Of a stretch of 64,000 nt of DNA, positions 23,035 to 34,970 are shown piece by piece. Origin of the DNA: Thozetella sp. PMI_491 (taxonomy: Eukaryota; Ascomycota; Sordariomycetes; Chaetosphaeriales; Chaetosphaeriaceae); the NCBI GenBank assembly GCA_021432635.1, contig MU270030.1, positions 124,001 through 188,000 of the forward strand, given 5' to 3'. How positions within the stretch are numbered: position 1 is the stretch's first letter; the number at the start of each line of letters is the position of its first letter. A model generated the notes under the pieces. The model saw only the letters and a program-made list of their open reading frames with translations, had not been told where the DNA came from and made no database searches. A program made the translations under genes and the position numbers.

Positions 23035-24957
23035 ATGGCGAACAGTATTTATGAGCGTCTGCCAACAAGTCAAAAGACACTTCCGGGCACCTTTACGCCC
23101 AACGCGGCAATCTGGCCACCCACTGCAACGGATAATCCCATAGACGCTGACAAGCATGCGACCTCTGTTGTTGATAAGCTTAATCAAGCGCTTGAGAAAG
23201 ATATTTTCCACCCCATAGAAGAATTGTTCTACGAGGACAGCTACTGGAAGGATCGCCTTTGCATAAAGTGGGACATCCGCACTATCAAGGGCCGACGAAA
23301 TATCGTGGACAATCTCCAGGACGGCTGTCACCTTACTCATCTGAAGATAGACAGAAGCAATGGGCCTCCACATAGTGCCGCTTTTGATGCCAAGGGGGAA
23401 GTTAAAGGCATCGAATTCTTCCTCGAATGCGTCACTACTGAAGGGCGGGGTAAGGGTGTCGGGCGTTTGGCACAAAAGGATGGCGAATGGAAAGTATGGG
23501 TGCTTTACACTGCTTTGCAGGAGCTCACTGGTTTCGAAGAATGCTTGGGAAGCTTGCGACCCAATGGGGTGCAGCATGGCAGTCAGTCAGGTCGGCAGAG
23601 CTGGCTGGAGAGAAGACAGGAAGAACAAGATTTCGACAACAGCGAGCCCACGGTATTGATCATTGGTAAGTTCTTCTATAAAGTCTTGATATTAGTAGAG
23701 CCATTCTGACTCGAGCTCATAGGAGCAGGGCAAGCTGGACTATCAATAGGGGCCAGGCTGAAGATGCTCAATGTACCGGCTCTCATAATCGAACGACATG
23801 ACCAAATTGGTGGTGGCTGGGTCAGGCGATACAACCAACTTGTCCTTCACGATCCGGTGTGGTCGGATCATATGCCATACCTTGCATTCCCCGAGTTCTG
23901 GCCTGTATTCTCGCCCAAGGACAAGCTTGCCGAATTCTTGCAGGCCTACGCAAAACTTCTTGAGCTGAATGTCTGGGCGGCGACCTCGATCGACAAGATC
24001 GTATGGGAAAATGAAAAAAAGCAGTGGTCTGTCACCGTCAAACGCACCTTTTCTGACGGACGAGAAGAATCACGCTTCCTTCATCCAAAGCACGTAGTGC
24101 AGGCTGCCGGGATCGTCGCAGAAGCCAATATGCCCACCATAAAAGGCATAGAGAGCTTTGAAGGCAGTTTCATCGGCCACGTCGAGAGATTCTCTGGGTC
24201 GCCAAAGAATGGTGCGGGAAAGAAAGCCATCGTGGTAGGAGCGTCAAATTCCGGCCATGATGTGGCGCAGGACTACTTCGAGCAGGGCTACGATGTGACC
24301 ATGATCCAGCGCTCCAACACGATCGTCGCTTCATCGGCAGCTCTTATGAAATTGTTCGATGGTGTGTACTCACAGAATGCTCCTCCGACTGATGTTATGG
24401 ACTTGGTGGTACAGTCGATGCCGGCGGAGGTGATGAAGTCGTTTCATACACAACTGACGCAAATACTCATGGCCCACGATGCTCCGCTACTGGAGGGTCT
24501 AAAAAATGCCGGATTCCATCTACACAAAGGGCTAGATGGCTCAGGACTTCTGTTTACGGCTCTGGCGATTCCTTCGGGAGGCTACGTCGACGTCGGCGCA
24601 TCGCAGCTCATTGCTGATGGCAAGATTCACCTAAAGCACGGTGGAGAGATCGTTGAGATACTCCCGCATGGACTCAAATTTGACGATGGAACGGTGCTCA
24701 AAGCGGAAGAAATTGTCTTTGCCACAGGTTATAAGAGTCCAGAAAATGTGGTGAAGAGCATTTTTGGCGACGACGTTGCAAATCGTGTTGGTGGTTACTA
24801 CGGCTTCACAGAGGATGGTGAGATGAGAAACATGTGGAGAGAGACTGCACAGCCAGGCCTATGGATTCATGGAGGTAACCTTACTTCTTGTAGAGTCTAC
24901 TCCAAGTTCCTGGCACTCCAGATCAAGGCTCAGGTTGAGGGCATCTGGAAGAAATAG
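23035..24957 (+). CDS. FAD-dependent flavin-containing monooxygenase with NTF2-like N-terminus
   Basis: Two exons, 23035-23665 and 23723-24957, join across a 57-bp intron that splits the first glycine motif, giving 621 residues. Residues 1-190 resemble the NTF2/SnoaL-like lead region seen in many fungal FMO-like proteins. The FAD-binding GxGxxG motif lies at about 208-215 (IIGAGQAGLS), followed by IERHDQIGGGWVRRYNQLVLH. The second Rossmann motif for NADPH is KAIVVGASNSGHDVAQ (about 378-393), and the FATGYKSP block lies at about 542-549. This is the YUCCA/Baeyer-Villiger-like group that oxygenates small molecules using NADPH and O2 in the cytosol. The substrate is unknown. All cofactor motifs are intact. 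Confidence 0.92.
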
Positions 24958-25901
24958 GATTTGTCCACGTTTGGATCGGATGGCATTTTCAAAGAAAAAA
25001 AGGGGGTTACAACGTGGCCAAGCATGCTTTTCTATGATGCTCGTAGCGCCTACGTACCAACTCATACTTACGATTTCATCTCACCTTTAGATCTCAATTT
25101 CGTTGCAAATCGACACTTGAATTTAACTGGTCATCGCCCTGGATGGATCTAGGTCTCTCTCTCACTGCTCCGCTGCACTAGAGATGGAAAAGGACAAGTC
25201 AATCAACATACTAGAATCTTGGTATGAAACCCTGTGGTATCCGCTCAAATTGCATTTATCAAAGCCATGCTTCCAAATCCTAGTCCGATAGTGTTAAATA
25301 AGCAGCCTACTTGCTTGAGTAGGTGTCAATATAACGAGTGACATAAAATCAAGCGCAAGGAGTCGTCATGAAGCAGCAGAGATACATCTGGGTACTAGAA
25401 AGGCACCGAGATTCTCTGTTTGGGGACAAAAAGACCCTAACAGCCATGAGAAATCCGAAGGTTATATCGTATTGCCAGGACCGCCTGTCAGCTCCATCCT
25501 AACACGCCATGGAGAATCGTGAAAGTTTAAGATGTGGGTAAACTTCGCCCTGATAAATATGTCTTACGGCTGTATATGATCAAAGCCTCAACCCTACTTC
25601 TCATAACGTTGACGTGTACGGCAAATGAACAAGAAGTCAAGACCCATAATCCGTCAAGGGCTAGCGCGTTCTATAATGCTGGTATCCACTTTAAGGGGGT
25701 ACTGCGTGAGCACAATAGAATTGGTCTAATCGCAGGAGAAATAGTGGTGAGATAAAGAACTATAGCTATAAACGGAGAAATGTAGTCCTTCAGAACACAG
25801 GCCCATGTCAGTCGGCTAACCTCGGCGATTCAAGAGCGGTGGCTATAATCAAGTTGTTTGGCTGGTTGTTGGATATACCACTATCGCTATTTCATAAGTA
25901 C
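24958..25901. other. Intergenic, no gene recognised
   Basis: Convergent 3' flanks of the monooxygenase and the reductase. No supported frame. Confidence 0.5.
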
Positions 25902-26991
25902 CTACGTTAGGCGCGACTCCCCTGCTACAGTGTCAAGAACACTTTTCTCGAGAGAGATGAAATCATCCTGCCCGGCCCAGTTCTTCAGAATCCTTTTCGC
26001 TTCAGTCGTGTCCGCAGTCGCGTCGGAGCTTGCGAGGTCCTTAATATCGTCTGGAAACGTCTTTCCTGGCTTCGACTTCCGGAAAACGGCGAGCACATCA
26101 TTCCAATCAAACTGGATATTCCAGGCCGGAAGACGAGATCCCTTGATAGAATCATCAAGGACAGACGCAACGTGAAGCAAAGCCACGTCACGAACATCGA
26201 CAAAGATTGCTAAAGTAGCAAAGTCAATATCTATTCATCCAAGGGGAACAACCATGACACTCCTTACCTGATGGAACAAATGCGGCCACAGATGTATCGC
26301 CATTATAGATTCCCATAGGCCACGCCGAAGTTGAAGCATTCTGTTTCTGGTGCAGCCGAGGCCCAAACGCAGTGCTCACAATAATTGTATTGCCAATGAA
26401 ACCAGGCTTTTCATCCTCGAGAAATTTCCAAAACGCTTTCTCAGCATCAACCTTGCTTGCTGCATATACGAACAGGCCTCGCTCAGGTGTGTAAGGAGGA
26501 GGCGCCCAAGCAAGTGGGCCAGCCTCTTCGTTCCAGTTGGTTCCATCGAAGTGGAATCCCGATGGGATAGGTATCATCGTAGCAGCGCCGATAGTCGAGG
26601 TGTAGACAAATTGTTTGACAGACCTCTCGGCGTTAGCGGCCTTGAGCAAATTGACAAGCAAGTTTACAGTCTCCGGGATGGTCGTATTAGGGTTCGGGTC
26701 CCAATCATTTGGGGTAGCTAGGTGAGCTACAGCAGCAACACCTCGAACTGCAGTGCGAAACTGGGCTTGGTTATTGACATCGTTGAGAACCACGAGCTCT
26801 AGTGAGCCGCTTGTGGCCTCCTTCGCGAACAGCTCCGATTTAAGCCATTCGGATTTCGATATATCTCGCACGGTACCTCGAACTTTGTAGCCGTGCGCAA
26901 GGAATTGCTTAGCGACGTGAGCCGCAATGTAACCATTGGCACCAGTTACGAGAACCCAGGAGCCCGGAGAGATACTTGATGTGATGGACAT
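25902..26991 (-). CDS. NAD(P)-dependent extended SDR reductase (dihydroflavonol-reductase/aldehyde-reductase type)
   Basis: Exons 26991-26268 and 26209-25902 join across a 58-bp intron and encode 343 residues. The cofactor motif TGANGYIA lies at 16-23, the downstream LATP at about 91-94, the active-site Ser in VYTSTIGA (Ser132) and the YxxxK pair in YAASK (Tyr176, Lys180). The C-terminal exon gives the expected IFVDVRDVALLHV continuation of the extended SDR fold. Proteins of this type reduce ketones or aldehydes to alcohols with NADPH in the cytosol; Saccharomyces GRE2 is the best-known relative. It lies 0.74 kb from the 3' end of the MFS transporter and on the same strand, so a joint detoxification or metabolite role is possible. 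Confidence 0.92.
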
Positions 26992-27732
26992 TCTGCCTGT
27001 ATTTCGGATGTTTCTACCGTGACCTGTTTGCTTCCGTGCTTGGAAGTCACATACTGACCTAGCTATGAACCGCCGTCTATATACCTTTCTCTAACGTATA
27101 GTTTTACTTTGAATCTTCTCGTCTTCAATTTTGCTGATAAATCTCTGATTTCTCATCTCACGAAGGTTGACAAATGTAATCGATACAGCAGCGGAAAACC
27201 CGATGAATGGAAGGTCCGGCGGCCGTCCCGGCCTGGGCTAAGTACGCGGCGGTCCTCCAGATCATGGCAGGTGTGATACAAACCCCCCTCTTCATTCCCA
27301 TCTTCAATACGTTATCTTTATAATGTATCGAAAAAAAAGTCACTAGCATATCTGGCCTTTATTTTACTAGAATGAGAGGAGCTGGTAATTCAGCTGAAGT
27401 TTTTAGCCCATTATATCAACGATTAGTGTGAACCATCTTTAGAGTGATCTGAAAAGAGTTAAGAGATTTGTTAGTTCTATGAATCCACAGTGTCTACGAA
27501 TTGACGAAACTAAATTATAAAGTTCTAAATTCAAATTCCTCGCAAAGCAACATCTTGGCAATACCTAGATTAGATTTCCGCAAAGCAGGCATTGCCTGTA
27601 ACCCATTCGCGTCCAAGTTCTAACGGTATCTCCCAGTGCCAGTGTCCTTGTTTCTGTCCCCGAAGTCCTTTCTATCTGTGCACCACGAAATATTACGCTT
27701 AGTTAATCATTTCTGCAAACGATAAATGTTTG
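26992..27732. other. Intergenic, no gene recognised
   Basis: Promoter side of the reductase and 3' flank of the MFS transporter. No supported frame. Confidence 0.5.
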
Positions 27733-29601
27733 TCAAACTGCCTTATGCGCCGCTGCCACGTTTTTCACTTTGACGCTGTTCCACTCGCCTAGCAAGGCCG
27801 CGAAAAAACCACAAGTTGATGCTCCAGCGGCAACGTAGAAGGTGTTTGTGATTGCCCGATTGTAGGCCGCCAAGACCGTGGGTAGTTCTTCTGGAGTGAC
27901 GAAGCTCCGAATGGCAGGCATGCCAAGATGCGTCAAAGCTGGCACGTCAAATTCGGGTAAGTTTTTAGCAAGCTCACTGGTAAGCGTGCTGCTGAAAACA
28001 GTTTGCGCGATGGCCAGGAAAATCGAAGACCCAAAAAACTGGAAGAACGTAACCGCGGCGATGCCAACTCCCGTCTCCTCGACCCTCATCACTGTCTGGG
28101 CGGCGGTGAGCGGCGTCTCCATGCTAAATCCGGCACCGAGGCCATTTAGTACCTGGAATCCGATCCACGCGCCGTGGCCGGTTTCTATCTGAAAGATAGA
28201 ATAGAGGCCGGCGGCGATTGATGAGAAAGCACAGCCCGCGAGAATCCACGGTTCGCAATAACCCAGCTTAGTGATCATGGTACCAGCGATGATGGACCCG
28301 ATTATTTGCGGGAGGAAAAGTGCGATGTTCATCACGCCGCTCGTGACGGGAGATGCGTCCTTTATCGCCTGGAACCACTCCGGGAGGTAATATATGACGA
28401 CAAATAACGACCCGAATACACACATGGAGGTCAAGCTGTTTGCAATAATGGCCCTCTTTCTGAGTAAAGAGAGCGGTATCATCGCATCGTCGCCCTTATA
28501 GACCTGCCAGGTCACAAAGACCGCGAACAGTCCGCCAAACCCACAAAAAAGACCAATGATAGTCGCAGACTTCCAGGGATATTCGATTCCAGCCCATTGT
28601 AGTGCTAGTAGCAGCATGACAGTCGATGGTATAAATAGGGCGGCGCCGATGAGATCTAGCTTCTTTACTCGCACTGTGAGCTGCTTCTTCTCATTCGGCC
28701 GGACTGGAGGGTGAAAGAGCGCAACAAGTGCTATTGCTGTCAAAGCTCCAACAGGAAGGTTGATATAGAAACACCACCTCCATGAAACTCTCTGTGTCAA
28801 TGCGCCACCGACTAGAGGTCCGCTGATTGTCGAGATTCCCATGGTTGCACCTCCTAAAGCCATGTAGCCTATATACATTGTCAGAAAAGCATCGGCGTTC
28901 ATTGAGCGAAGAACCTCACCTGCGCGCTTTTCGAGAGGAATAACATGAGCTATAATAGTCATGATGCCTGATATGATACCAGAGCCTCCTGCGCCAGCGA
29001 TAGCCCGACCCACGATGAGCATCGTGGAGCTGGTAGCGAGAGCGCACAGAAGGCTGCCGAGTTCGAAGACCGCGAAGAACCCAAGGAATGTCCACTACAG
29101 CCAAAATTTTAGGCCTTCATCTTTGGACACTGATTCCTGTTTGCCATACCTTGAGAGAAAATTCCGAGTAGAGCTTGCCTCCCAAAGGCAGCAGCGAGCA
29201 ACTACTAAGCTGTCAGAAAGCTGCCACGTTGTGCGGGAGAGAGTGGCTCCTTACAGCGCCAGAAAGTATGCACTTCCGTACCAGCCAATGTCTCTCGTCG
29301 AGTTAAAGGTCTCGGTAATCTTTGGGACGGCCTGGGGGGAAGAAGTATACAAGTTTCAGTTAATTGTGCATCATGCCGGCGTGGGCTAGTTTACCGTCGA
29401 CACTATGGCCGTGTCAAGCCCAAGCAGGAAGAGCGCCAGGCATAATCCTGCGATAAGAAGCACAAGCTTTGGTCCAGACATGTAATACTGTTCGGCTTTG
29501 TTCCCGACAGGACCTCTATCGCCCTGATCTGATACAAAAGCTCCCGGGCCAGGGAATTTTTCGGTGGGCGATGTGAATTCCGTTTCGGTAGAGTCTGACA
29601 T
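27733..29601 (-). CDS. MFS multidrug-type transporter, DHA2 family (14 TM)
   Basis: Four exons, 29601-29395, 29331-29255, 29204-29150 and 29094-27733, give 566 residues. I start at the ATG at 29601 because the frame upstream has only a TTG. After a polar N-terminus come VLLIAGLCLALFLLGLDTAIVST (TM1), [80 protein letters not shown], then the DHA2 signature block SGPLVGGALTQRVSWRWCFYINLPVGA. About 14 hydrophobic segments follow, ending in a short basic tail. These plasma-membrane drug/H+ antiporters export toxic compounds or fungal metabolites. Its divergent neighbour is a Zn(II)2Cys6 regulator and the reductase lies behind it. The third exon is only 55 bp and uses the acceptor CTTAG after a competing upstream CAG. 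Confidence 0.93.
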
Positions 29602-30075
29602 GATGGCGCTCAATGGAGAGAAGATTCAGTTAAACTATCTTGATATTCGCGCGGCATGGAATGGAGAGCAATATCGAAATGCAGAGAGCAGCGCGGAAAG
29701 GTGATAAAGGAAAGGAAGACGCCAGACAGCCGTAAACCGCGCGCCATGGTCGCTCGAAAAGCGAGCAGCTGGATTTGTAAGACATTGTTTGTCACAGAGA
29801 GCACTACCACAGTACTTTCCTTTCCCGGGAAGCATACACGTAGCTGGTGGGGGTCAATGAGAGGCTCTGGAACGGCATTACCGGAAGTTCCGTCGGCAGC
29901 GGAAAATCCGATAAGCTGCTAGGTGGGTCCGGATCTGCCATACACTCTCGACCCCGTTCTCGTCGCTCGTCAAGCTCCCCTTCGTCCCTCATCGTCTTGG
30001 GCGGTTGAGCGTTAGTAGGGCCAAAATCTATCCCCCCTCGATGCACCCATCGCAGCGAGTGCAGCAAAGCCCACC
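29602..30075. promoter_or_regulatory. Divergent promoter between MFS transporter and Zn(II)2Cys6 regulator
   Basis: The 474 bp between the two start codons holds no gene. Head-to-head placement of a regulator and a transporter suggests direct control, but I could not single out a convincing CGG-based binding site. Confidence 0.4.
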
Positions 30076-32196
30076 ATGCCGGAGCCGACGGAGCGACCGC
30101 CACACCCCGCCCCCAGACGACGAGCTTGCACCAATTGCACAGCCGGCAAGGCCAAGTGCCAACCATTTTCGCCTGGCAAATGTGAGCGGTGCCACCGCTT
30201 GGGCAAAGAATGCCACTATGCCCATCTTGCAATCACGCGCAAGAGACCGCAGCCAAACTCGTGAGTTGCAATGCCCATTCTTGCTGTTATGGGAGATGCG
30301 GGGACACGGCTGAGTATGAACAGACGCCTGCAGACACTCGAGCGTATAGTGGGAGAATTGGCTGCTCGACAAAACCTTCGGGTTTCGTCTCCTGAAAGGC
30401 TGATGGCCACACAGCTATTCAACAATGATGCAAGTACCTTTTCGAGTCCCAGCAAGTCGCAACGGTCAACCTCCGCAGGCACTCCGAACAGTTCGGGTCC
30501 CCCAAATCGTAGTCCGCCACGAATCGCTTCGATTAGAGTACACAACGCAAGTGACGGGGCTGGAGATATTATAAATCGTGCTATCATAACACCAGATCTC
30601 GCACAAGGTCTTTTGGACAGCTTCCGTATCCATGCTGTCCGGCAGTTTCCGTTTGTCACCATTCCGGCCGACGCTTCACTGGAAACCGTTAGAAGCCAGA
30701 CCCCTTTTCTCTTTCTTGCCATTATGGCTACTATGATGTGCGACAATCCCTTTCTCCAGCACAAACTTGGCGATGAAATTCTGCAGCATGCCTTCCAGAA
30801 AATGTTCTCAGGCACCGATAAGAGCCTAGAGTTGCTCCAAGGCTTGCTCGTCTATACAGCCTGGTATTGCCACTTCTATCATCGTGATAAGCACCACGAA
30901 CTGTTGATGTCACAGTTCTGTGTCACTCTTGCCCACGACCTAGGACTAGACAGGGGCAAGAAGCGACAAGCTGATCAGCTAGTTCAGTGCGAGCGACCTC
31001 CCGACACAGAACTGAGCGGCTCTCTAGCCAATGCGCAGATGCGAGCGTATCTAGGCTCGTACTGCGTGTCTTGCGCGTACGTCTTCCTCCTGCATACAAA
31101 GGAGGGATGAATGTCGGACTGACGGCGACATGAATAGAGCTGCCTCGGTTCTGCGAAAACGCACCGCCATATCCTACACCAAGTACATGGACTACTGTTG
31201 TCGCTCACTGGCGCAACTTAGGGAATATGAAACTGATGCACTGATCCCATATTTCGTGCGAAGTGTAGAAATATCCCGCAGGGTTTTCGACACTTTCTCC
31301 TATGATGATCCGCAGAATAGCGAAGTTCGTGGCGAGTTTCTCGTTCGCCTGAGCTCGGACACTTTTCTTCGAGAATTGGATGGCCTGAAACAGGAAGTTT
31401 CCTCAAATCTCAAGATGAACAGTAAGAAGGCCTTGCTCAACAACGCTTTAAAGCCATAGAGTAATAACCCGAAATGTGTGCAGCTTTTTTGGAATTAGAA
31501 CTCCATATCATTCGTGTGATAATTGACGAAGCTGCCTTGCACACAGAACTCTGGGATTGCGAGGAAGACGCGCATCCTACCGCGGACGGGAGCCTCCTCC
31601 ACGTCACGAGAGCCAAAATGCTCTCGCGCTCCTTGGCCAGCTGTAGAGATTTCATACTCACATTCTTATCCTACCAGAACCAAGACCTCTTTTATTTAAC
31701 GATTTTTGGCTATTCTCGACTATGTTACGTCTTCATCGTACTAGCTAAGCTGGTTTTTCTTAACCATAGTGGTCAAGGTATGGGTCGGTCATCTCAACAT
31801 TGGAACCCCAGAGAAGTCGCCAGAGAGGCAAACTTCCAGGAGTTTGGGAAGCAGATGTTAGAGAAGTTCACTGCCGTCGCGAAGGACTTCGTGGGTGCTG
31901 ATGGCCAGCAAGACGTCATGTCCAACTTGGCAGATTCAATGCGGATACTTATCGCAGGGTACGAGCGACAGATGAACGAGGTCCAAGGAACTCTGCAAAA
32001 TACAAACGCATCGGAAACAGGGATCGAGACGCTGCAGCAGCCTTCTGATGTAGCTGTGGATTCTACATTACTTGCTAGAGGAATAGGGGATCACAGCGAC
32101 AGTGGCACTTACGATGAGACATTTCCGTGGGAGCTGTCTGCCAACATGACCTGGGATGATATATTGGAGAATTTCACAATGACACCATTGCAGTAG
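30076..32196 (+). CDS. Zn(II)2Cys6 fungal transcription factor
   Basis: Four exons, 30076-30260, 30324-31076, 31138-31421 and 31484-32196, encode 644 residues. The binuclear zinc cluster lies at residues 17-47: CTNC-x6-C-x7-CERC-x6-C, within RRACTNCTAGKAKC and GKCERCHRLGKEC. A short coiled-coil-like segment (RRLQTLERIVGELAARQ) follows as dimerisation element. The middle homology region has the usual LLDSFRIHAVRQFPFVTIP, and the C-terminus is acidic with ETFPWELSANMTWDDILENF, which could be an activation segment. It should bind CGG-containing DNA in the nucleus. Its divergent position next to the DHA2 transporter makes that gene, and perhaps the reductase beyond it, likely targets. All zinc ligands are present. 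Confidence 0.92.
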
Positions 32197-33688
32197 ACTG
32201 CAGGCCCTTCAGCTACACAGGAACATATCTATTCAGATATAGTAATAGCGAAATTTAGAGCTTTGGTTCTCAATGATCATCAAAAACAACTTTACCGTAC
32301 TTGTAGAAACCAAAATCATGGCAAAGCGTACAGGCGCTAGCTAGATCATCTTGAGAATATCAAAGTAAACCACTAAAGTTTCTAATATCGATGTCGTAAG
32401 GCATTAGCACGGTGTCTAGTATCACAACCACTAGAGACTCGCTTTCTAGCTAACCCAACTTCAATACCCATACCTATAGCCGCGCTATATTAGTCTCTAT
32501 ATTGAAAGAGGGGAGGACTCCGTGGTCTGTGAAACGCGTGGTATCCTTGAACACACCACACAAACATACACAAACACATAAGACCCTCTTAGTCTAGTAG
32601 CCGCAGCGTAGGACCAATGCCTCCGCCATCGTGATGCTCTCGGCAGGACTACTGAAACGACGCAAGTCTCGTGGTACAGTGGGAAGCAGGGAAAGCAGAG
32701 GTAAAAAGAGACCCTCCTGAGCCCTGATAAAAGCACGAGGAATGGAGTGCGGCCCCGTAATAGCAGCAAAAGAGTGTATTCTGTTAAGTTGACTAAGGAG
32801 TATTAAGGAGTGTTTGTGGCGATCGTAATGATCCGTGATGCTAACCGTGATAAAGGAAAGGATAAGAACGCTATCTACAGTCTTATTTACATAGGAAAAG
32901 GAGGCGCTGCCTCACGTGATAAAGCCAACCTGGTCCCTGTCCAAGCTAAGAGAGATCCTCCAGCCAGGGTGTAAAAGCTGGTGTAAAAACTGGAGCTGGC
33001 ACCCTACCCGAGATCGATAGGCAGTACTGTATAAGCGCTTTTATATAACTAGGCAGCGACAAAAAGTAAGCTTTAAAACTGGCCTCTAAAAACCCAACTA
33101 GCTTAAACAACAGCCTAGAATAGGAAAATAAGCAAGTACTCCTAGAATAGAGCCATCTCGATCCGAGACTCGTCATTCTGAGCTCGAAGTTGGGATATTT
33201 GAGCCTTATCCTGTGTATTAGGGAGATGAACAGGACACTGTGCCGACCCCCGTTACAGGGGTCCTTGCAACGACACACGTAATCTGGCCGACAAACTGCA
33301 TCCATTCCGCAGTATACTTGGTCCGTTGAAGCGCCCTGGGCTGTTCCTCTGGGTCGATGCTGTCTACATCAGCTCAAACGACATCGCCAAGAATCCCTTA
33401 TCATTATGTGTCGACTTGCTGCGGGATAGTAAGAGTCTTTTTTTCTTAGCTCAGCTCTGTAAGCTAAATTCTATCCCGGCTTTTTCAAATGTCCGAGTGA
33501 ATATCTTTCAATCGTGGGATGAGTAGGGAGAGGGCCTTGGTTCTAAGATTCTCCGGGTACCCTAATCCGTGCAACGAGCCTGAGTGATTACCATTAAAGG
33601 TTGGACAAATGGGTATTCAGGACCTCAATAGCTAACTCATGGCTTCGACCCAAAATTGAGATCGCAGCACGATTACCGCGACCGGACT
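32197..33688. other. Intergenic with repeat debris
   Basis: Contains the second copy of the diverged repeat (32499-32768). A minus-strand frame at 32946-33305 has no recognisable domain. Confidence 0.45.
32499..32768 (+). repeat. Diverged dispersed repeat, copy 2
   Basis: A 270-bp stretch similar in order and length to 20176-20442: a shared ATTGAA start, CA-rich run, TAGTCT-GTAG-CGCA-CG core, AATGCC, GGCAGG and a GTAAAA/AAAAG 3' part. No flanking target duplication was recognised. Confidence 0.4.
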
Positions 33689-33800
33689 GGAGGCTCAGAT
33701 ACCTACTCGGGCGCAGCTCTGGAGGCAGCCGCAAGCCAGGGTAGTAAGAAGCAGTGCGAATGCTCCTAGACGCAGGTGCGCAAATTCGGGATGAGGCCCC
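33689..33800 (+). pseudogene. Ankyrin-repeat relic
   Basis: The translation GGSDTYSGAALEAAASQGSKK matches the first half of an ankyrin/STAND-tail repeat, and the second half VRMLLDAGAQI follows in another frame from 33754. The break near 33745-33753 and the absence of further repeats on either side mark it as a short, frameshifted remnant. The resemblance rests on about 30 residues. Confidence 0.5.
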
Positions 33801-34970
33801 ACTGCACGCGACGGTCAGCGCGTGTCCATCTAGTGCAAATTCACACAGGTCGCGTCTCGCTGAGCCAGGAATTCGACATCAGTCGGACTCTAGTGGTGGC
33901 GCTGCTGGTAGCTCTTGGGTCGGCTGGGGATTAGAGAGAGGCCTCATGGTATATGGTACCGCGATATGCCGTTCTGTATGTCGTCATGGCCGGGGCCGTC
34001 GAGAAGGGCGGGTGGGCGTTAGAGAAAGATGCCAATGCTGGAGCGAGAGGCGCACCTGGAGGTGCAATGGACCATGCAAATTCCATGGGCAGCAATGAGA
34101 TGAAATAGATACTTGCGGAGGGCATGACGGCTCGGCAATGAGCAGAAAGTAATTGTTCATAATTATTACTTGCGCTATGGTGGTGGAAATGCTGCCCAGA
34201 AGAACTTTTTAAGGCAATAAAAGAATTATCTCTTTCTTTAAAATAGTAGGGAAATGAAATTGGCTTCTAGCCTCTGCGTAGCGACTACACTGGCCTACCC
34301 TGGACGAACAGTTGCCTCGCGTGGAGACTAACTATTATGACAGAGAGGAAGGGGAGAATATTCTGAATATCAACTATAACTTTCAGCGACTGGAGCATAC
34401 CCAAAGAGTTTAACATAATAAATTAAGACCTTTGTGCAGCCGATCATGAACAACCCATGGCTGTTAGTGTTAAGGAATCTAGCGTCTTAAACTATATCTC
34501 TCGTAGACGCCTTATGGCTACATGGGTTCGAGGTACTAGACCGCTTATTGATCAAATTTAAAAGACACTGACGCCTAGGGCTTAGTGATACGATGTTATT
34601 TGAAGGCCTGCGGCCGGCGGCTGTGATTCCCCGCCGGCGTCTATGGCCGGCGGCGAGCCTATCTCTCGGGATCGATAACGGCCTGCACGGCCTGTCGGTA
34701 GATAACGCACAGTTCGCAGCAAAGACACTCTGGCAAGACGTTATTGGCGGCTTTCCCTGTCAACTACCGGGGTAGTACCCCAGATCAAGTATCTTTTTGT
34801 TGGCCGATTACCGAAAAATGGGGTCGTGTACTCCACCTTTGCTTATCTCCCGTGCCAGGGTCAACATCTCCGGCAATCGGTATATTTGAAGCTTGGCTCC
34901 CGGAGTGGATGGCGGTGCCGCGAGTCGCTCAGATCCGCGCAAGCGAAGAACGTTGGAGAGAAAGACAGAA
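33801..34970. other. Intergenic upstream of the permease
   Basis: No supported gene. A GCCGGCGG-type GC-rich patch lies near 34610-34655, just before the GATA cluster. Confidence 0.4.
34659..34706 (+). promoter_or_regulatory. Cluster of GATA-factor motifs upstream of the permease
   Basis: Three HGATAR-type sites lie within 50 bp: AGATAG on the minus strand at 34659-34664, CGATAA at 34673-34678 and AGATAA at 34700-34705, about 270-310 bp before the permease start. AreA-type GATA factors switch on fungal nitrogen-source permeases through such sites. Short motifs occur by chance, so this is only suggestive. Confidence 0.4.

Noticed and set aside
32946-33305. 119-codon minus-strand frame
   Set aside because: No domain or signal recognised, and it lies in repeat debris; possibly a transposon remnant, but not assignable.
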